This document shows, in pieces, positions 7,923 to 15,976 of a stretch of DNA of 64,000 nt. The translations under genes and the position numbers were made by a program. This stretch comes from JAFASC01 sp034669505 (lineage in GTDB: Bacteria; Pseudomonadota; Alphaproteobacteria; Rhizobiales; Beijerinckiaceae), in assembly GCA_034669505.1 (NCBI GenBank), contig JAXDNJ010000076.1:1-64000 (forward strand). Reading direction: 5' to 3'. The notes beneath the pieces are model-generated. The model was given only the letters and a program-made list of their open reading frames with translations. It did no database searches and was not told the DNA's origin. Numbering within the stretch: the stretch's first letter is position 1; every line of letters begins with the position of its first letter.

Positions 7923-8675
7923 ATGCGGGGCTGGATGCCCTACCTCTTAGCGGCGGTCGGGCTATCGCTTTTCCTCGGCGTCTGGGAATTAGTCCCACGA
8001 TTAGGCCTGCTGCCGCCAACGCTGCTTCCCGCGCCAAGCCAGCTACCAGCCGCATTCCTTCGCGAGGCAAAGAGCGGCATCTGGGGCGAGTCCGTCCTCT
8101 TCAGCCTGTGGCATTACGCGATCGGCCTTGCCGTCGGGACGGGCTGCGGCATCGTTCTCGGCGTCGCGACCGGCATGTACCGCCCGTTCGACTGGACGCT
8201 CGCCTGGATCGTGCGGGTGCTTCGGCCGATCCCGGGTCTCGCCTGGGTGCCGTTCGCGATCCTGTGGTTCGGCATCGATCAGACGGCGGCGGTCTTCATT
8301 ATTGCCATCGGTTGTTTCTGGATCGTGTTCTTCGCGGCGCAGGGCGCCATCCGTGGCGTCGACCGCGACCTGATCGAGGTCGCCGAAGCCTTCGGCTTCG
8401 GGTCGGGGCCCGAAAAACTCATCAAGGTGCTCTTCCCCGCCGCCCTGCCCGGCATCCTCATCGGCATACGCACCGCCCTTGGCCAAGCGTGGATGGCGGT
8501 TGTCGCCTCCGAGCTCTTCGGCGTCAGCGGCTTGGGGCAGCGGATGCAGCAGGCCTCAAGCCTGCTCGCGACCGATATTGTTGTTGTCTACATGCTGACG
8601 ATGGCGGCGCTTTACGGCCTCGTCGACACGGCTTTCGTTTTCCTCCAGTCGCGGCTGCTTGCATGGAAGGCGTGA
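7923..8675 (+). CDS. ABC transporter permease (NitT/TauT type)
   Basis: A 250-residue inner-membrane permease with about six membrane segments, starting with LLAAVGLSLFLGVWELVPRLG. The EAA loop that contacts the ATPase is EVAEAFGFGSGPEKLIKVLF followed by PAALPGILIGIRTALG. It belongs to the BPD_transp_1 family and sits 14 bases after the binding protein. Its stop lies within a base of the ATPase start, which supports a single transcript and one transporter complex. Confidence 0.9.
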   Translation: MRGWMPYLLAAVGLSLFLGVWELVPRLGLLPPTLLPAPSQLPAAFLREAKSGIWGESVLFSLWHYAIGLAVGTGCGIVLGVATGMYRPFDWTLAWIVRVLRPIPGLAWVPFAILWFGIDQTAAVFIIAIGCFWIVFFAAQGAIRGVDRDLIEVAEAFGFGSGPEKLIKVLFPAALPGILIGIRTALGQAWMAVVASELFGVSGLGQRMQQASSLLATDIVVVYMLTMAALYGLVDTAFVFLQSRLLAWKA

Positions 8676-8676
8676 C

Positions 8677-9447
8677 TTGGACAGCGTGATCGCGATCGAA
8701 GGCCTTGGCATCGCCTTCGAGCAGGGCGGCGTCCGCACCGAAGTGCTTCGCGGCCTCGATTTCAAGATCGCGCCGGGCGAGTTCGTCGCAATCGTCGGGC
8801 CGTCCGGCGTCGGCAAGTCGACGCTGCTTCGCGTCCTGATCGGCCTCGCGACGCCATCTTCCGGAACCGTGCGGCTGAACCCCGACGTCGGTGCCGACCG
8901 GGCCATGGCGCTGGTCTTCCAGGATTCGCGCCTGCTACCCTGGCGACGCATCCTGTCCAATGTCTGCTTCGGCCTAGAAAAGACGCACCTCTCCCGGGCC
9001 GAGCGGCGTGAACGTGCCGTGTCCGCACTCGCCGGCGTGGGCCTGCGCGACGTCGCCGCCCGCTTCCCACATCAGCTCTCCGGCGGGCAGCGCCAGCGCG
9101 TTGCGCTCGCCAGGGCGCTGGCAGTGCGCCCCGCCATCCTACTCATGGATGAGCCCTTTAGCGCACTGGATGTGCAGACACGCGAGAGCTTGCAAGACGA
9201 ACTCATCCGCGTACAGCGCGCATCGGGCCAGACCGTTCTCTTCGTCACGCATGATATCGATGAGGCAGTTTATCTCGCCGATCGCGTGGTCGCGCTCGGC
9301 GGGCGCCCCGGCGAAGTGAAGATCTCGCTCAAGATCGATGTCCCACACCCGCGCCGGCGCGACGATCTCACTCTGCGCGATTTAGCGGCACGTATCCGAA
9401 CCGTCCTCTTCGCCGAAGTCATCGTTCGCGAAGATTGGGTCATCTGA
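8677..9447 (+). CDS. ABC transporter ATP-binding protein (NitT/TauT type)
   Basis: A 256-residue ABC ATPase with Walker A GPSGVGKST, signature LSGGQRQRVALARAL, Walker B ILLMDEPFSALD and switch histidine in VTHDIDEAVYLADR. It energises the permease encoded just upstream. No ATG is available. TTG at 8677 is chosen because GGAAGG ends 6 bases before it and the permease stop is adjacent. TTG at 8659 and GTG at 8686 are alternatives that change only the first few residues. The family is the SsuB/TauB/NrtD type. Confidence 0.9.
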   Translation: MDSVIAIEGLGIAFEQGGVRTEVLRGLDFKIAPGEFVAIVGPSGVGKSTLLRVLIGLATPSSGTVRLNPDVGADRAMALVFQDSRLLPWRRILSNVCFGLEKTHLSRAERRERAVSALAGVGLRDVAARFPHQLSGGQRQRVALARALAVRPAILLMDEPFSALDVQTRESLQDELIRVQRASGQTVLFVTHDIDEAVYLADRVVALGGRPGEVKISLKIDVPHPRRRDDLTLRDLAARIRTVLFAEVIVREDWVI

Positions 9448-9509
9448 TCGCCCGCCCCTTGATTATACACGCGCTGCCTGATTAGGCTGCCGCTAACACG
9501 AGCGCGGGA

Positions 9510-9527
9510 CCAACCGGCGCCGGTTGG
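9510..9527. promoter_or_regulatory. 18-bp perfect palindrome upstream of Liv operon
   Basis: CCAACCGGC followed by its exact complement GCCGGTTGG lies 15 bases before the first gene of the Liv-type operon and just ahead of its ribosome site (GGGGAGG). It could be an operator for a dimeric regulator or a small mRNA hairpin at the leader end. No matching regulator gene is adjacent. Confidence 0.4.
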
Positions 9528-9541
9528 GGAGGTAGGTACAA

Positions 9542-10297
9542 GTGAGTGACGATTACGTCCTCGTGACCGAGGGCCTGACCAAAGAATTCGCCGGCTTCAC
9601 GGCTGTGCGTGACGTTAATTTGCGGGTCAAGCGTGGATCGATCCACGCGCTGATCGGTCCTAACGGCGCCGGCAAGACGACCTGCTTCAATCTTCTCACA
9701 AAATTTCTCAATCCGACGCGCGGGCGCATCCTCTACAAGGATCGCGACATCACCGCGTTGAAACCTGCCGATATCGCGCGACTCGGCCTCGTCCGCTCGT
9801 TTCAGATCTCGGCGGTTTTCCCACACCTGACTGCGCTCGAGAATGTGCGCATCGCCTTGCAGCGGGCGCGAGGGAACTCCTTCGACTTCTGGCGTTCGAA
9901 GAATGTACTCAAGTCGCTTAACAATCGCGCGCACCAGCTGCTCGCCGACGTCGGCCTGACAGAATTTGCGCGAACGAGCGCGGTCGAGATGCCGTATGGA
10001 CGCAAACGCGCGCTCGAGATCGCCACGACTTTGGCCCTCGATCCCGAAATGATGCTGCTCGACGAGCCGATGGCGGGGATGGGACACGAGGACATCGACA
10101 ACGTCGCCAAACTCGTGAAGCGGGTCTCTGCCAATCGCACCATCCTCATGGTCGAGCATAATCTCAACGTTGTCGCAAATCTCTCCGACACGATCACGGT
10201 GCTGACGCGTGGCCACGTCCTAGCCGAGGGCGATTACGCGACGGTGTCGAAAAACCCGGAAGTGCAGCAAGCTTATCTCGGGGCGGGTCATGCCTGA
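9542..10297 (+). CDS. Liv-type ABC transporter ATP-binding protein (LivG-like)
   Basis: A 251-residue ABC ATPase with Walker A GPNGAGKTT, a LivG-type insert around residues 110-135 with NNRAHQLLADVGL, a modified signature MPYGRKRALEIA and Walker B MMLLDEPMAGM. The C-terminal LTRGHVLAEGDYATVSKNPE fits the BCA_ABC_TP_C tail. Start is GTG with GGGGAGG seven to eight bases upstream. It overlaps the next ATPase gene by 8 bases and forms with it the ATPase pair of a hydrophobic-amino-acid uptake (HAAT) transporter. Confidence 0.9.
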   Translation: MSDDYVLVTEGLTKEFAGFTAVRDVNLRVKRGSIHALIGPNGAGKTTCFNLLTKFLNPTRGRILYKDRDITALKPADIARLGLVRSFQISAVFPHLTALENVRIALQRARGNSFDFWRSKNVLKSLNNRAHQLLADVGLTEFARTSAVEMPYGRKRALEIATTLALDPEMMLLDEPMAGMGHEDIDNVAKLVKRVSANRTILMVEHNLNVVANLSDTITVLTRGHVLAEGDYATVSKNPEVQQAYLGAGHA

Positions 10298-11015
10298 GGC
10301 GCAAGAGATCAATCGCGGCGCACTCCTCGCCATCGACGAATTGCAGGCCTGGTATGGCGAATCGCACATCCTGCATGGCGTCACTTTCAATGTTCGCCCC
10401 GGGGAGGTGGTGACGCTTCTCGGCCGCAATGGCGCCGGCAAGACGACGACGCTGAAATCAATCATGGGCATTGTCGGCAAACGGCAGGGCTCGATCCGCT
10501 TCGAAGACAAGGAAACGATCCGCGCCTATTCCGATCGCATCGCCAAGATGGGCATCGCTTTCTGCCCGGAGGAGCGCGGGATTTTCGCAAGTTTGGACGT
10601 GAAGGAAAACCTGCTCCTGCCACCGCAGGTAAAACCCGGCGGACTATCGCTGGATCAGATTTTCGAGCTCTTCCCCAACCTGAAAGAGCGGCTGACCAGC
10701 CAAGGAACGAAGCTTTCCGGCGGCGAGCAGCAGATGCTTGCCATCGGCCGCATCCTGCGCACCGGCGCGCGCCTTCTGCTTCTCGACGAGCCGACCGAGG
10801 GGCTCGCGCCCGTCATCATTCAACAGATCGGCAAAACCATTGCTCGGCTGAAGGACGAGGGCTTCACTATTCTCCTCGTCGAGCAGAATTTCCGCTTCGC
10901 CTCCACCGTCGCCGACCGCTATTACGTGATGGAGCACGGCAAGATCATCGACACATTCGCCAATAGCGAATTGCAGGCGAATATGAGCAAGCTGCACGAA
11001 TATCTGGGCGTTTGA
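10290..11015 (+). CDS. Liv-type ABC transporter ATP-binding protein (LivF-like)
   Basis: A 241-residue ABC ATPase of the LivF group: Walker A GRNGAGKTT, signature LSGGEQQMLAIGRI, Walker B LLLLDEPTEGLAP and the switch region LLVEQNFRFASTVADRYYVM. The typical LivF ending SKLHEYLGV is present. It overlaps its partner upstream and is followed 29 bases later by the binding protein gene. The order G-F-K-H-M, with ATPases first, resembles amide/urea or aromatic-acid HAAT systems as well as amino acid ones. Confidence 0.9.
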   Translation: MPEAQEINRGALLAIDELQAWYGESHILHGVTFNVRPGEVVTLLGRNGAGKTTTLKSIMGIVGKRQGSIRFEDKETIRAYSDRIAKMGIAFCPEERGIFASLDVKENLLLPPQVKPGGLSLDQIFELFPNLKERLTSQGTKLSGGEQQMLAIGRILRTGARLLLLDEPTEGLAPVIIQQIGKTIARLKDEGFTILLVEQNFRFASTVADRYYVMEHGKIIDTFANSELQANMSKLHEYLGV

Positions 11016-11044
11016 CCAAAACGGGAAATCGGGAGAGATCGAGG

Positions 11045-12262
11045 ATGAGAAGTTCAGTTGCAATCGGGGCACTTGCTGCCGCACTCGCCTGGGCGGGATC
11101 GGCCGCGGCGCAGAACAAGAATGTGAAGATCGGCGCATTATCCGATCAATCGAGCCTCTATTCCGATATCGGCGGCCCCGGCTCGACACTTGCCGCACAA
11201 ATGGCAGTCGAAGATTCCGGCCTCACCGCGGGCAAAGGCTGGAAAATCGATGTCATCTCTGCCGATCACCAGAACAAGCCTGATGTCGGCACCAGCATTG
11301 CGCGGCAATGGTTCGATGTCGACAAAGTCGACGTCATCGTCGACGTGCCGAATTCGGGCGTCGCGCTTGCGGTCAACAATGTCGTGAAGGACAAGAACAA
11401 GGTTTTCCTGAATTCCGGCGCGGGCACTTCCGACCTGACGAACAAGGCGTGTACTCCGAACACCATCCATTGGACCTACGATACATACGCGCTCGCCAAC
11501 GGAACCGGCTCGGCGCTTACGAAAGGCGGCGGCGATACCTGGTTCTTTCTCACCGCAGACTATGCCTTCGGCGCCGCGCTCGAGCGCGATACGACGAATG
11601 CGGTTACAAAGAGCGGCGGCAAAGTCCTCGGCACAGTGCGGCATCCGCTGAATTCACCCGATTTCTCGTCCTTCCTGTTGCAGGCGCAGAATTCGAAGGC
11701 GAAGGTCATTGGATTGGCGAATGCCGGCGGCGACACGACGAACGCCGTCAAGCAAGCGGCGGAGTTCGGGATCACGCAGAGCGGCCAAACGCTCGCCGCG
11801 CTGCTGCTGTTCATTTCCGACGTTCATGCGCTCGGGTTGAACGCGGCGCAGGGCCTGACCTTCACCGAGACGTTCTACTGGGACATGAACGATCAGACCC
11901 GCGCCTTCGCGAAGAAATTCGCAGCCAAAATGAAGAGCGGCGCGATGCCGACGATGGTGCAGGCCGGCGTCTATTCGGCGGTGCTGCATTATCTAAAGGC
12001 GCTCGACGCGCTCGGCAGCAATCCCGACGATGGCGCGAAAGTCGTCGCGAAGATGAAGGAGATGCCGACCGACGATCCGCTCTTCGGCAAAGGCACGATC
12101 CGCGCCGACGGTCGCAAGATCCATCCGGCCTATCTCTTCCAGGTGAAGAAGCCCGGCGAATCGAAGGGTCCGTGGGACTACTACATCACCAAGGCGACCA
12201 TTCCCGCCGATCAGGCGTTCCGGCCGCTCGCCGAAAGCGAGTGCACTCTCGTCAAGAAGTAA
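11045..12262 (+). CDS. Liv-type ABC substrate-binding protein
   Basis: A 405-residue type I periplasmic binding protein (Peripla_BP_6). The signal peptide is MRSSVAIGALAAALAWAGSA with cleavage after AAA. Mature sequence opens with VKIGALSDQSSLYSDIGGPG and includes GAGTSDLTNKACTPNTIHWT, the substrate-cleft region. ATG at 11045 follows GAGAGATCGAGG and is preferred to an in-frame TTG at 11012 that would put charged residues ahead of the signal. Substrate could be a branched-chain amino acid, an amide or an aromatic acid. Confidence 0.9.
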   Translation: MRSSVAIGALAAALAWAGSAAAQNKNVKIGALSDQSSLYSDIGGPGSTLAAQMAVEDSGLTAGKGWKIDVISADHQNKPDVGTSIARQWFDVDKVDVIVDVPNSGVALAVNNVVKDKNKVFLNSGAGTSDLTNKACTPNTIHWTYDTYALANGTGSALTKGGGDTWFFLTADYAFGAALERDTTNAVTKSGGKVLGTVRHPLNSPDFSSFLLQAQNSKAKVIGLANAGGDTTNAVKQAAEFGITQSGQTLAALLLFISDVHALGLNAAQGLTFTETFYWDMNDQTRAFAKKFAAKMKSGAMPTMVQAGVYSAVLHYLKALDALGSNPDDGAKVVAKMKEMPTDDPLFGKGTIRADGRKIHPAYLFQVKKPGESKGPWDYYITKATIPADQAFRPLAESECTLVKK

Positions 12263-12269
12263 TCTGCGC

Positions 12270-12300
12270 AACGGTGCGGCTCTCTTTGAGTCGCACCGTT
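12270..12300 (+). promoter_or_regulatory. Intercistronic hairpin after binding-protein gene
   Basis: AACGGTGCG and its exact complement CGCACCGTT are separated by 13 bases in the 62-base gap between the binding protein and first permease genes. There is no T-run, so partial termination or mRNA 3-prime protection is more likely than full termination. That would raise binding protein over permease expression, a common arrangement in such operons. Confidence 0.5.
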
Positions 12301-12324
12301 CGCCCCTTCTGATCGGCGAATTCG

Positions 12325-13212
12325 ATGATCCCTCTCCTCGGAATTTCCACACAGGCATTGTTTGGGCAATTGCTGCTCGGGCTCATCAACGGCGCCTTCT
12401 ATGCGCTGCTCAGCCTCGGCCTCGCCGTCATTTTCGGCATGCTCAACATCATCAATTTCGCGCATGGCGCGCTTTATATGGTCGGCGCCTTCTGCGCCTA
12501 TTTCCTGCTGAACCTGCTTGGCCTGAATTACTGGTTCGCGCTCATTATCTCGCCGCTTGTCGTCGGCGGGCTCGGCATGATTATCGAGCGAACGATGCTG
12601 CAGCGCCTCGCCGGTCTAGATCATCTCTACGGGCTTTTGCTGACGTTCGGCCTCGCGCTCATCATCCAGGGCGTGTTCCAGAACTATTTCGGCTCGTCCG
12701 GCCTCCCCTATGCGATCCCGCGCGAACTCGCCGGGGGCACCAATCTCGGCTTCATGTTCCTGCCGAATTATCGCGGCTGGGTCATCATCTTCTCGCTGAT
12801 CGTATGCCTCGCGACGTGGTTCATGATCGAGAAGACACGCCTCGGTGCCAACCTTCGCGCTGCCACGGAAAATCCGACGCTGGTGCGGGCCTTCGGCATC
12901 AATGTGCCGCGGATGGTGACGCTGACCTACGGATTCGGCGTCGCGCTCGCCGCGCTTGCGGGCGTTCTCGCCGCGCCAATTAACCAGGTGCGGCCTCTGA
13001 TGGGTGCCGACTTCATCATCGTGGTCTTTGCGGTCGTCGTCATCGGTGGCATGGGCTCGATTCTGGGCTCGATCATTACCGGCTTCTTGCTCGGCCTGGT
13101 CGAAGGCCTGACGAAGGTGTTTTATCCGGAGGCTTCCAATACGGTCGTCTTTGTCATCATGGCGATCGTGCTTCTTGTGAAGCCTGCCGGCCTCTTCGGA
13201 AGGACTGCCTGA
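12325..13212 (+). CDS. Liv-type ABC permease (LivH-like)
   Basis: A 295-residue membrane permease with about eight hydrophobic helices. Characteristic LivH sequence includes LLLGLINGAFYALLSLGLAV, MLNIINFAHGALYM, and the loop NPTLVRAFGINVPRM near residue 190 followed by AALAGVLAAPINQV and VIGGMGSILGSIITGFLLG. It is separated from the LivM-like permease by one base, and the two form the membrane heterodimer of the importer. Confidence 0.92.
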   Translation: MIPLLGISTQALFGQLLLGLINGAFYALLSLGLAVIFGMLNIINFAHGALYMVGAFCAYFLLNLLGLNYWFALIISPLVVGGLGMIIERTMLQRLAGLDHLYGLLLTFGLALIIQGVFQNYFGSSGLPYAIPRELAGGTNLGFMFLPNYRGWVIIFSLIVCLATWFMIEKTRLGANLRAATENPTLVRAFGINVPRMVTLTYGFGVALAALAGVLAAPINQVRPLMGADFIIVVFAVVVIGGMGSILGSIITGFLLGLVEGLTKVFYPEASNTVVFVIMAIVLLVKPAGLFGRTA

Positions 13213-13213
13213 T

Positions 13214-14188
13214 ATGTCGGTCGATACCATTACGGAGACGATCACCGCGCCCGTCGAAGTGGCGAACCCGCGCGACGAGCAGATCGCATTTGTGTTGATG
13301 ACCCTGGCGCTGATCATCGCGCCGCTCTTCGCCTACCCCTTCTTCCTGATGCAGGCGCTGTGCTTTGCGCTGTTCGCCTGCGCCTTCAACCTGCTTGTCG
13401 GCTATGTCGGGCTGCTCTCCTTCGGCCATGCCATGTTTCTTGGCTCGGCTGGATATTTCAGTGCGCACATCGCGAAAGTGTGGGGCTGGCCGCCCGAACT
13501 CGCGATCATCGCTGCCGCGCTCGGCGCAGGCGTGATCGGGCTCATCACCGGGGCGCTCGCGATCCGGCGCCAGGGCATCTATTTCTCCATGATCACGCTG
13601 GCTTTGTCGCAGATGATCTATTTCTTCTGCCTGCAGGCGCCGTTCACGCATGGCGAGGATGGTATCCAGGCGGTTCCGCAGGGAAAGATGCTCGGCTTCA
13701 TCAATCTGTCGAACCAGATGACGCTGTATTTCGTCGTGCTGGCGATCTTCCTCTTCGGCTTTCTGGCTATTCACCGCATCATCAACTCGCCGTTTGGGGA
13801 GATTCTGAAAGCCATTCGCGAGAACGAGCCGCGCGCGATTTCACTCGGCTACAAGACCGACCGCTACAAGCTCGCAGCGTTCGTGCTTTCCGCGACGCTG
13901 GTCGGCCTTGCCGGCGCGACGAAGTCGATCGTCGCGCAGAATGCCTCGCTGACCGACGTGCATTGGACGATGTCCGGTGAAGTCGTTCTGATGACCCTTG
14001 TGGGAGGCCTCGGCACGATCTTCGGTCCGGTGGTCGGCGCCTTCATAATTGTCGCCATGCAGAACTATCTCGCCGGCTTCGGCCAATGGGTGACCGTCAT
14101 CCAGGGCGTGATTTTCGTCGCCTGCGTGCTTGCGTTCCGCCGCGGTATCGTCGGCGAGATCGCGCATCTCTTCAAGCGATCGCTGTAG
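13214..14188 (+). CDS. Liv-type ABC permease (LivM-like)
   Basis: A 324-residue permease of the LivM group with nine to ten hydrophobic stretches. Typical sequence includes NLLVGYVGLLSFGHAMFLG, GALAIRRQGIYFSMITLALS, the cytoplasmic loop KAIRENEPRAISLGYKTDRY and TLVGGLGTIFGPVVGAF. It is the last gene of the transporter operon. Its stop lies two bases from the convergent stop of a small exported protein, with no obvious bidirectional terminator between. Confidence 0.92.
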   Translation: MSVDTITETITAPVEVANPRDEQIAFVLMTLALIIAPLFAYPFFLMQALCFALFACAFNLLVGYVGLLSFGHAMFLGSAGYFSAHIAKVWGWPPELAIIAAALGAGVIGLITGALAIRRQGIYFSMITLALSQMIYFFCLQAPFTHGEDGIQAVPQGKMLGFINLSNQMTLYFVVLAIFLFGFLAIHRIINSPFGEILKAIRENEPRAISLGYKTDRYKLAAFVLSATLVGLAGATKSIVAQNASLTDVHWTMSGEVVLMTLVGGLGTIFGPVVGAFIIVAMQNYLAGFGQWVTVIQGVIFVACVLAFRRGIVGEIAHLFKRSL

Positions 14189-14190
14189 CC

Positions 14191-14505
14191 CTATTTCGGC
14201 TTCACGTTCGGGTCGCCGCCCGGGCTGCCCGGCGGCGGAATGACCGGTGTCGAGTTCGGGTTCGGCACTGGGGCGGGCTTCGCCATCTGCGGATCGACAT
14301 CGCCGGACGGCTTGAGCACGCCACCGGATTTGTCGAGCTTGTCGCTCAGGCTCTGCTGTGGATTGCCGGGCTGATCCACCGGCCGGGTGCGGTCCTTCTC
14401 CGGGATGACCTGATCGGTGCCCGGCGCGCCGGGCGTGGTCTGCGCCAGCGCCGGAAAGCTGCTGCCTGCGAGCAGGACGGCAAGGCAAAGAGTGACGGAT
14501 TTCAT
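14191..14505 (-). CDS. Small exported Pro-rich protein, unknown function
   Basis: A 104-residue protein with a clear signal peptide (SVTLCLAVLLAGSSFPALAQ, cleavage after ALA) and a low-complexity mature part rich in Pro, Gly, Asp and Lys with PGAPGTDQVIPEKDRTRP and a C-terminal PPPGSPGGDP. The ATG at 14505 follows GAGGGACAAG with good spacing and is preferred over an in-frame start 33 bases upstream. Similar short periplasmic Pro-rich proteins are common in Hyphomicrobiales. I do not recognise a function. Confidence 0.7.
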   Translation of the reverse strand: MKSVTLCLAVLLAGSSFPALAQTTPGAPGTDQVIPEKDRTRPVDQPGNPQQSLSDKLDKSGGVLKPSGDVDPQMAKPAPVPNPNSTPVIPPPGSPGGDPNVKPK

Positions 14506-14573
14506 GCACTTGTCCCTCTGATAGCGCATGCTTGCCAACGCCTCCCAGGAGGCATTGTTCCGGCAGTCACGCG

Positions 14574-15215
14574 CTAGTCCTCCCAGCTCTGTTTCTGCTT
14601 CTCATCTGCCAGGACGCGCGCCTCCATGCGCTCCTCCTGCCGCTTGATCACCCACCACGAGATGCCGACGCCGATGATGACCGCGGCCAGCGCCATGAGC
14701 CCGATTGGCCCCGTGAAGCGATGGATGGCTTCCCCAAAGAAGTAGCCGCCGAGACCGAAGACCGTTGCCCAGACGATCCCGCCCGCGGCGTTGTAGAACA
14801 GGAACGAGCCCCAACCGTAGCGATTCACGCCGGCGAGCAGGGCCGCAAAAATGCGCAGGATCGCGATGAAACGGCCGAAGAACACAATCTTTGCGCCATG
14901 GCGGCGGAACATTGCTTCGCCGAAGGCGAGCCGTTTCTCGTCGATATGGATGAGGCGACCGTAGCGCTTCAGCAGCGGCATGCCGTAACGGCGGCCAACC
15001 CAAAAACCCATATTGTCGCCGATGATGGCCCCAGCGGCGGCTGCGGCGATCACCTGCGCAATGTGCAAATCGCCCGTGGCGCCGGCATAGATCGAGGCCA
15101 GCACGAGCGCCGTCTCTCCCGGCAGCGGCACGCCCGCACTCTCGAGCATCACGATCACAAAGACGGCGTAGAGCCCGTATTCCGTGACGAGAGGCTGCAC
15201 ATAAGCAAAGAACAT
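14574..15215 (-). CDS. DedA family membrane protein
   Basis: A 213-residue DedA/SNARE-associated-type membrane protein. The hallmark ESAGVPLPGETALVLAS and GAIIGDNMGFWVGRRYGMPLL motifs are present, as is FFGRFIAILRIFAALLAGVN, with the Arg residues typical of the family. DedA proteins are undecaprenyl-phosphate and phospholipid flippases important for envelope integrity. A paralogue lies immediately upstream, about 40% alike by eye, so this is a tandem duplication. Confidence 0.92.
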   Translation of the reverse strand: MFFAYVQPLVTEYGLYAVFVIVMLESAGVPLPGETALVLASIYAGATGDLHIAQVIAAAAAGAIIGDNMGFWVGRRYGMPLLKRYGRLIHIDEKRLAFGEAMFRRHGAKIVFFGRFIAILRIFAALLAGVNRYGWGSFLFYNAAGGIVWATVFGLGGYFFGEAIHRFTGPIGLMALAAVIIGVGISWWVIKRQEERMEARVLADEKQKQSWED

Positions 15216-15230
15216 CGAGACGTCCGCGCC

Positions 15231-15857
15231 TTACGCCTTCCGGCGATTAGCCGCGGCTTCGGCCTGCTTGAGGAGGCGTTCTTCGTGCATCCTGAAGAAC
15301 CGCCAGCCGATAACGCATCCGATCAGAGCGCAGGCAAGGCCAATCCAGCCGATCGGGCCGGCAATCCTGTGGATGCTTTCGCCGAGCCCATAGCCGCCGA
15401 TCCCGAACAGGCTCGCCCAGACGATGCCGCCGGCGGCATTGAACGCAAAGAACCGCAGCGGCGGCAGCCGGTTGACGCCGGCGAGCAGCGCCGCGAAGGC
15501 GCGCAGGAAGGCGACGAAGCGGCCGAAGAAGACAATCTTGCCGCCGTGGCGATCGAACAGATATTGCCCAAGCTTCAACCGCTTCTCATCGAGGCCTACA
15601 TGCGACCCGAAGCGCGCGAGGATCGGCTGACCGAATTCGCGTCCGACCCAGAAGCCGATATTATCGCCCATGATCGCACCGCAGGCGGCGGCGAGGATCA
15701 CGAATTCGATGCGCATGTTGTGCGTCGTGCCGGCATAGATCGCGGCGCTGACCAGGACGGTTTCGCCCGGCACGGGGATGCCGGCGCTCTCCATCATCAC
15801 CACCACCAGCACGGCCCAATAGCCGTAGCTCGCGAGGAGCTGGTGGATGTGAGCCAT
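15231..15857 (-). CDS. DedA family membrane protein (paralogue)
   Basis: A 208-residue DedA protein with ESAGIPVPGETVLVSAAIYA, GAIMGDNIGFWVGREFGQPI and FFGRFVAFLRAFAALLAGVN. The ATG at 15857 is chosen because the resulting N-terminus MAHIHQLLASYGYWAV aligns with its neighbour. A TTG seven codons upstream is possible. It is separated by 15 bases from the second DedA gene on the same strand, so the two are probably co-transcribed. Confidence 0.9.
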   Translation of the reverse strand: MAHIHQLLASYGYWAVLVVVMMESAGIPVPGETVLVSAAIYAGTTHNMRIEFVILAAACGAIMGDNIGFWVGREFGQPILARFGSHVGLDEKRLKLGQYLFDRHGGKIVFFGRFVAFLRAFAALLAGVNRLPPLRFFAFNAAGGIVWASLFGIGGYGLGESIHRIAGPIGWIGLACALIGCVIGWRFFRMHEERLLKQAEAAANRRKA

Positions 15858-15976
15858 ATCGAAAAAGTGCAATGCCAACCCCGCGCGAAAATCCTGCGAC
15901 TATGTCGCCACCATCGCAAAAGCGGAGCAATCTGAGAAGTTCCGCGAAACCCAATCTTGCCGGCCGGGCGAGCGCC

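Noticed and set aside
14532..15935. Long plus-strand open frame of 467 codons
   Set aside because: It is antisense to two DedA genes whose motifs are unmistakable. Its translation is rich in Arg, Asp, Pro and His, as expected of a shadow frame.
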